From: Paraburkholderia kururiensis
GTDB taxonomy: Bacteria; Pseudomonadota; Gammaproteobacteria; Burkholderiales; Burkholderiaceae
DNA length: 64,000 bases
NCBI RefSeq assembly: GCF_034424375.1
Contig: NZ_CP139965.1
Span: forward strand, 4,030,001 to 4,094,000
Reading direction: 5' to 3'
The notes under the pieces are model-generated. The model searched no databases, was not told the DNA's origin, and worked only from the letters and a program-made list of their open reading frames with translations. Positions 60,680 through 64,000 of this stretch are shown here, one piece after another. The position numbers and the translations under genes were made by a program. The number at the start of each line of letters is the position of its first letter. The stretch's first letter is position 1.

Positions 60680-61136
60680 GGATCAGCTCCTGAAAACGCG
60701 AAAAAGAAGCGCGCAGCTACGCCTGCCTGGCGGCATCGGACAGTTCGGGCAGATCGGAAGGAGAAAAGTGAGGCGGGAATCCGGCAAATTTCCTGCGGAT
60801 TCGCTCAGACAGGCGCTGCGGCGCGAGCGGCGAGCCGAAAACCGGTGTGTGAGCGGTTTTTCAGCCGTATCGCCATTTTATCAGGGTCAAATCATGCTCT
60901 CAACGGCTAAATAACTTTGCGCATGCGCACGAAAGATCGCGCGTTTCTCGCAAAGAGGCCTGACATGTGCCACTACAGAGTTCTTGCTCGGCGGCAAGCG
61001 CCCTGGCACACTGGCGGCACAGCGGCATCGAAAATTCAAAAAACTCCGCGATAAAAAAATCACGTGTGGCTGATGTAACCCGTTGAATTTGTTGTCGTCA
61101 GCAATCCTCTACTATCCCGGCAAAGCATAAAGGAGC
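60680..61136. other. right end of the island, no gene
   Basis: About 450 bases without a credible gene between the 60170 gene and attR. It holds TGGCACA twice (60966-60972 inverted; 61004-61010 direct), matching the pair near attL, and AT-rich stretches near 61025-61060. Confidence 0.5.
60966..61010. other. right-hand TGGCACA sites, possible integrase arm sites
   Basis: The same heptamer as near attL occurs here inverted (60966-60972, TGTGCCA) and direct (61004-61010), about 130 to 170 bases inside attR. Confidence 0.4.
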
Positions 61137-61147
61137 CATTTACAATG
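61137..61147. other. right attachment site (attR core)
   Basis: CATTTACAATG, directly repeated at 28929-28939. It ends 5 bases before the methyltransferase ATG at 61153. The ATG inside the repeat opens a three-codon frame (ATG CGG GAA TGA) whose stop overlaps that start codon. Confidence 0.75.
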
Positions 61148-61152
61148 CGGGA

Positions 61153-62439
61153 ATGAATCCGAAAGCTCTCGAACCCGATAGTTTACCTGCTCCCGGCCCT
61201 ACCGCGCTGGCGCAGTCCGATGCGCTGGCCGACCTCGTGCGCGGCGAGATCGCGGCGGCCGGCGGCTGGCTGCCGTTCAATCGCTACATGGAGCGCGCGT
61301 TGTACGCGCCGGGCCTCGGCTATTACAGCGGCGGCGCGATCAAATTCGGCCGACGCGCCGAAGACGGTAGCGACTTCGTCACGGCGCCCGAGTTGTCCCC
61401 GCTTTTCGCGGCCACGCTCGCGCGCCCCATCGCCGAGGCGCTTGCTGCGAGCGGCACGCAGCATGTCATGGAATTCGGCGCGGGCACCGGCAAGCTGGCG
61501 GCCGGGCTGCTGAACGCGCTCGCCGCGCTGGACGCGACGTTCGAGACCTATTCCATCGTCGAGCTCTCCGGCGAGCTGCGCGAGCGCCAGCGCGAAACGA
61601 TCGAAGCGGAAGCACCCGCGCTCGCGAACCGCGTGCGCTGGCTCGACGCGTTGCCTGAGCACTTCGAAGGCGTCGTAGTGGGCAACGAGGTGCTGGACGC
61701 AATGCCGGTGCGGCTCTTCGTGCGCATGGACCACGGCGCCGGCGCTGTCGCTCATGACTCCCGCCGCGAATCGGCGCCGGCGCTCAACGGCCACACGATC
61801 AATGGCCACGGCGCAAACGGTGCCGGCGCCGTCTGGTACGAGCGCGGCGTCACGGTGAGCGCGGATGGCCGCCTCACCTTCGCGGACCGCCCGCTCGCCT
61901 CGCCGGCCGATGCGGCACTGCTGGCCGGCATCGACGCCGACAGCGGCTACGTCGCCGAAACGCACGAAGCGGCTCTCGCGTTCACGCGCACGGTGTGCTC
62001 GATGCTCACGCGCGGCGCGGCGTTCTTCATCGATTACGGCTTTCCGCGCCACGAGTACTACCACGCGCAGCGCGCCGAAGGCACGCTGATGTGCCACTAC
62101 CGGCACCGCGCGCACGGCGATCCGTTCCTTTACCCGGGTCTCACCGACATCACCGCACACGTCGAATTCACGGGCATCGCCGAGGCCGGCGTGGAAGCCG
62201 GCGCGGACCTGCTCGGCTACACGTCGCAGGCGCGCTTCCTGATGAACGCCGGCATCACGGATGCGCTGGCCGCGATCGACCCGCAGGACATCGAGCACTT
62301 CCTGCCCGCGGCCAACGCGGTCCAGAAGCTGCTCTCCGAAGCGGAGATGGGCGAGCTCTTCAAGGTGATCGCGTTTTCGCGCGGCATCGGCGAGACCCTC
62401 ACCGCGTTCTCGCGCGGCGACCGCTCGCATACGCTTTAA
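61153..62439 (+). CDS. SAM-dependent methyltransferase, COG1565 / NDUFAF7 family
   Basis: A 428-residue methyltransferase of the MidA/NDUFAF7 type. After an N-terminal helix comes NRYMERALYAPGLGYYSGGA, the family signature. The SAM-binding motif I is VMEFGAGTGKLAAGLLNALA, followed by YSIVELSGELRERQRETIEA and GNEVLDAMPV. The C-terminal domain contains FFIDYGFPRHEYYHAQRAEG and TDITAHVEF. Eukaryotic relatives methylate a complex I subunit; the bacterial substrate is unknown. It now starts 5 bases after the island attR, so its native upstream region has been displaced. Confidence 0.92.
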   Translation: MNPKALEPDSLPAPGPTALAQSDALADLVRGEIAAAGGWLPFNRYMERALYAPGLGYYSGGAIKFGRRAEDGSDFVTAPELSPLFAATLARPIAEALAASGTQHVMEFGAGTGKLAAGLLNALAALDATFETYSIVELSGELRERQRETIEAEAPALANRVRWLDALPEHFEGVVVGNEVLDAMPVRLFVRMDHGAGAVAHDSRRESAPALNGHTINGHGANGAGAVWYERGVTVSADGRLTFADRPLASPADAALLAGIDADSGYVAETHEAALAFTRTVCSMLTRGAAFFIDYGFPRHEYYHAQRAEGTLMCHYRHRAHGDPFLYPGLTDITAHVEFTGIAEAGVEAGADLLGYTSQARFLMNAGITDALAAIDPQDIEHFLPAANAVQKLLSEAEMGELFKVIAFSRGIGETLTAFSRGDRSHTL

Positions 62440-62468
62440 GCCCACCTCAGGCCCGGGACCGACACGAC

Positions 62469-62663
62469 ATGCTGCGCTGGCTGCTCACCACGTTCATCGC
62501 GGTGGCGATTCTCTCGGGGTCGCTGCCGTGGCTGCGCAAGATCGGCATCGGCCGGCTGCCCGGCGACTTCACGCTGCGGCTGTTCGGGCGCGAGTATCCG
62601 TTCCCGTTCATGTCGACGCTCGTGATTTCGATGGTGTTGTCGCTCATCGTGCGGATGCTTTGA
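62469..62663 (+). CDS. DUF2905 membrane protein
   Basis: A 64-residue protein: MLRWLLTTFIAVAILSGSLP, then KIGIGRLPGDFTLRLFGREY and a second hydrophobic end FPFMSTLVISMVLSLIVRML. Two membrane segments around the conserved GRLPGD loop define DUF2905. It follows the methyltransferase by 29 bases on the same strand. Function unknown. Confidence 0.9.
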   Translation: MLRWLLTTFIAVAILSGSLPWLRKIGIGRLPGDFTLRLFGREYPFPFMSTLVISMVLSLIVRML

Positions 62664-62768
62664 GCGCGGTGGCTCGCTGCCGCGTTAGCGCGGCACAGCG
62701 GCGCGGCAGCGGCATTCGGCTCGGGATGCGCGACGCCCGACGCAGTGACTCCGCCGCACCTGCATCGC

Positions 62769-64000
62769 CTACTCCGCCGCTTCTTCCCCACCGCCAATCG
62801 CCCGCGCCACCGCCTTCACCCGCGCGCGGTGCACGGCGTCCTTGATCTGCTCCGGGCGCTCCGCGTGCTCCTTCGCAATCGCGCCGGCATCCACGGATCG
62901 CGCTGCCACCAGCGCCTCGCGTAGGCGCTCCGCCTGCGGATACTCGCGCGACTCGAAGCCAAGGCGGCCGCGTGCGTCGGCCTCGCAGGCCTGCAGCGCC
63001 TCGGCGAAGCGCGCCGGCTTGCGCAGCGCGTCGCAACGCTCGAACAGGCGCACCAGCGCCGCCGCGCCCATCTCCATCACGCGATGGATGTTGCCATGCT
63101 CGCGCGCCACCAGAACGGCGAGGTCGCGGCAGTCGTTCGGCACGCGCAGGCGCTCGCAAAGCGGCTTCAACAAATCGACGCTGCGGCCTTCGTGGCCGAT
63201 GTGACGCGGCAGCACGTGTTCGGGCGTGGTCGCCTTGCCGAGATCGTGCGTGAGCGCCGCAAAGCGCACCGGCAGCGCGTAGCGCTGCTGCGCGGCGTGA
63301 TCGACCACCATCATCACGTGCACGCCTGTGTCGACCTCGGGATGGTAGTCGGCACGTTGCGCCACACCGAACAGCGCATCGACTTCGGGCAGCACGCGGG
63401 CAAGCGCCCCGCATTCGCGCAGCACCGCGAACATGCGTGAAGGCTTCTGCTCCATGAGCCCGCGCGACACCTCCTGCCACACGCGTTCGGGCACCAGCGC
63501 GTCCACTTCGCCCGCCGCCACCATCTTCTTCATGAGCGCCACCGTTTCCGGCGCCACGGTGAAGTCCGTGAAGCGCGCGGCAAAACGCGCCACGCGCAGA
63601 ATGCGCACCGGGTCTTCCAGGAACGCGTCGCTCACGTGCCGGAACACGCGCGCGCGCAGGTCGGCCTCGCCGTGAAACGGGTCGATCACCGGACCGGTCA
63701 GCTCGCCGTCGGGCCGCACCTCGCGGGCCATCGCGTTGATGGTGAGGTCGCGGCGCGCGAGGTCTTCTTCGAGCGTGACGTCGGCCGCGTAGTAGAACTG
63801 GAAGCCGTGATAGCCGGCCGCCGTCTTGCGTTCGGTGCGCGCGAGCGCGTATTCCTCCTTCGTGTCGGGATGGAGAAACACCGGGAAGTCTTTGCCGACG
63901 GGACGAAACCCTTGCGCGATCATCTGCTCGGGCGTCGCTCCCACTACCACGTAGTCGCGGTCCTGCACCGGCACGCCGAGCAGTTCGTCGCGAATGGCAC
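62769..64000 (-). CDS. cca: CCA tRNA nucleotidyltransferase, N-terminus cut by window
   Basis: The visible C-terminal 410 or so residues of the enzyme that adds or repairs the CCA end of tRNAs. Class II features are RRDLTINAMAREVRPDGELT and the tRNA-binding RLVRILRVARFAARF-type motif (seen as DPVRILRVARFAARFTDF). The C-terminal HD phosphohydrolase domain includes HVMMVVDHAAQQ and ALTHDLGKATTPEH. The reading frame is open at the window edge (AIRDELLGVPVQDRDYVVVG), so about 15 to 20 N-terminal residues are missing. Confidence 0.95.
   Translation of the reverse strand, partial: AIRDELLGVPVQDRDYVVVGATPEQMIAQGFRPVGKDFPVFLHPDTKEEYALARTERKTAAGYHGFQFYYAADVTLEEDLARRDLTINAMAREVRPDGELTGPVIDPFHGEADLRARVFRHVSDAFLEDPVRILRVARFAARFTDFTVAPETVALMKKMVAAGEVDALVPERVWQEVSRGLMEQKPSRMFAVLRECGALARVLPEVDALFGVAQRADYHPEVDTGVHVMMVVDHAAQQRYALPVRFAALTHDLGKATTPEHVLPRHIGHEGRSVDLLKPLCERLRVPNDCRDLAVLVAREHGNIHRVMEMGAAALVRLFERCDALRKPARFAEALQACEADARGRLGFESREYPQAERLREALVAARSVDAGAIAKEHAERPEQIKDAVHRARVKAVARAIGGGEEAAE

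Larger units (their letters stand above)
28929..61147. mobile_element. 32-kb integrative island (integrase, defence-like genes, IS elements)
   Basis: The island is bounded by CATTTACAATG at 28929-28939 and 61137-61147. A tyrosine integrase reads inward just inside the left end. Core genes that I recall as neighbours in this family (SDR on the left, COG1565 methyltransferase on the right) lie outside, and excision would bring their divergent start codons to within about 13 bases of each other. The interior is lower in GC, rich in unrelated orphan genes, and carries an IS21-family element, an IS3-family element and an IS5-family remnant. No conjugation genes were seen, so it is mobilisable or satellite-like at most. 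Confidence 0.82.

Noticed and set aside
28929..61147. tRNA gene as the island attachment target
   Set aside because: No tRNA-like cloverleaf was found at either end; the repeat lies between two protein-gene starts.

Overview
The window looks like a chromosome segment of a high-GC betaproteobacterium of the Burkholderiaceae, most likely Paraburkholderia or a close relative. This rests on the housekeeping block glmS-glmU-ttcA-folB-SDR, the COG1565 methyltransferase-DUF2905-cca block, and the VgrG/DUF4123/VasX-type cluster, an arrangement I associate with this family from memory. No rRNA, tRNA or CRISPR array was seen.

Layout. (1) 1-10321 is ordinary chromosome: the end of an MFS transporter, a LysE exporter, a 3-hydroxyisobutyrate-dehydrogenase-like enzyme, a Mut7-C protein, an EamA transporter, a J-domain protein, several small envelope proteins, a DUF305 protein and a large DedA/PAP2-like membrane protein. 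(2) 10622-23091 is an orphan type VI secretion cargo cluster: VgrG, DUF4123 adaptor, a VasX/BTH_I2691-type membrane effector, two full DUF6708-type membrane proteins plus a remnant and an internally deleted copy, two tandem copies of a second family that may be immunity proteins (one beheaded by an IS3-family element), and a PAAR tip protein. (3) 23140-28931 is the core block glmS, glmU, ttcA, folB and a pteridine-reductase-like SDR, all on the minus strand. (4) 28929-61147 is a 32-kb integrative island flanked by an 11-bp direct repeat (CATTTACAATG), with a tyrosine integrase just inside the left end. It sits between the SDR start codon and the SAM-methyltransferase start codon. (5) 61153-64000 is core again: methyltransferase, DUF2905 protein and cca (cut by the window end).

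Inside the island, from left to right: integrase and a co-directional 494-aa protein; an AlpA-like / unknown / replication-initiator-like block; an HNH and a GIY-YIG-like nuclease; an IS21-family element inside a small gene; a 642-aa protein with a PD-(D/E)xK-like C-terminus; a three-gene operon of exported proteins (lipoprotein, Tat-exported NlpC/P60-like hydrolase, Sec-exported protein); an IS5-family remnant; a STAND/NACHT NTPase gene split by a second IS3-family copy; a cytosine methyltransferase with Vsr endonuclease and a convergent candidate restriction endonuclease; a serine recombinase; and a right-hand block of small proteins including an XRE regulator with a large dyad operator and two C39-peptidase-like paralogs.

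The island therefore reads as a mobile defence and cargo island that has suffered several IS insertions. The most interesting pieces are the split STAND NTPase (it rejoins in frame to 985 codons when the IS and one 3-bp duplication are removed), the exported three-gene operon, the 642-aa nuclease-like protein, and the duplicated immunity-like families beside the type VI effector.
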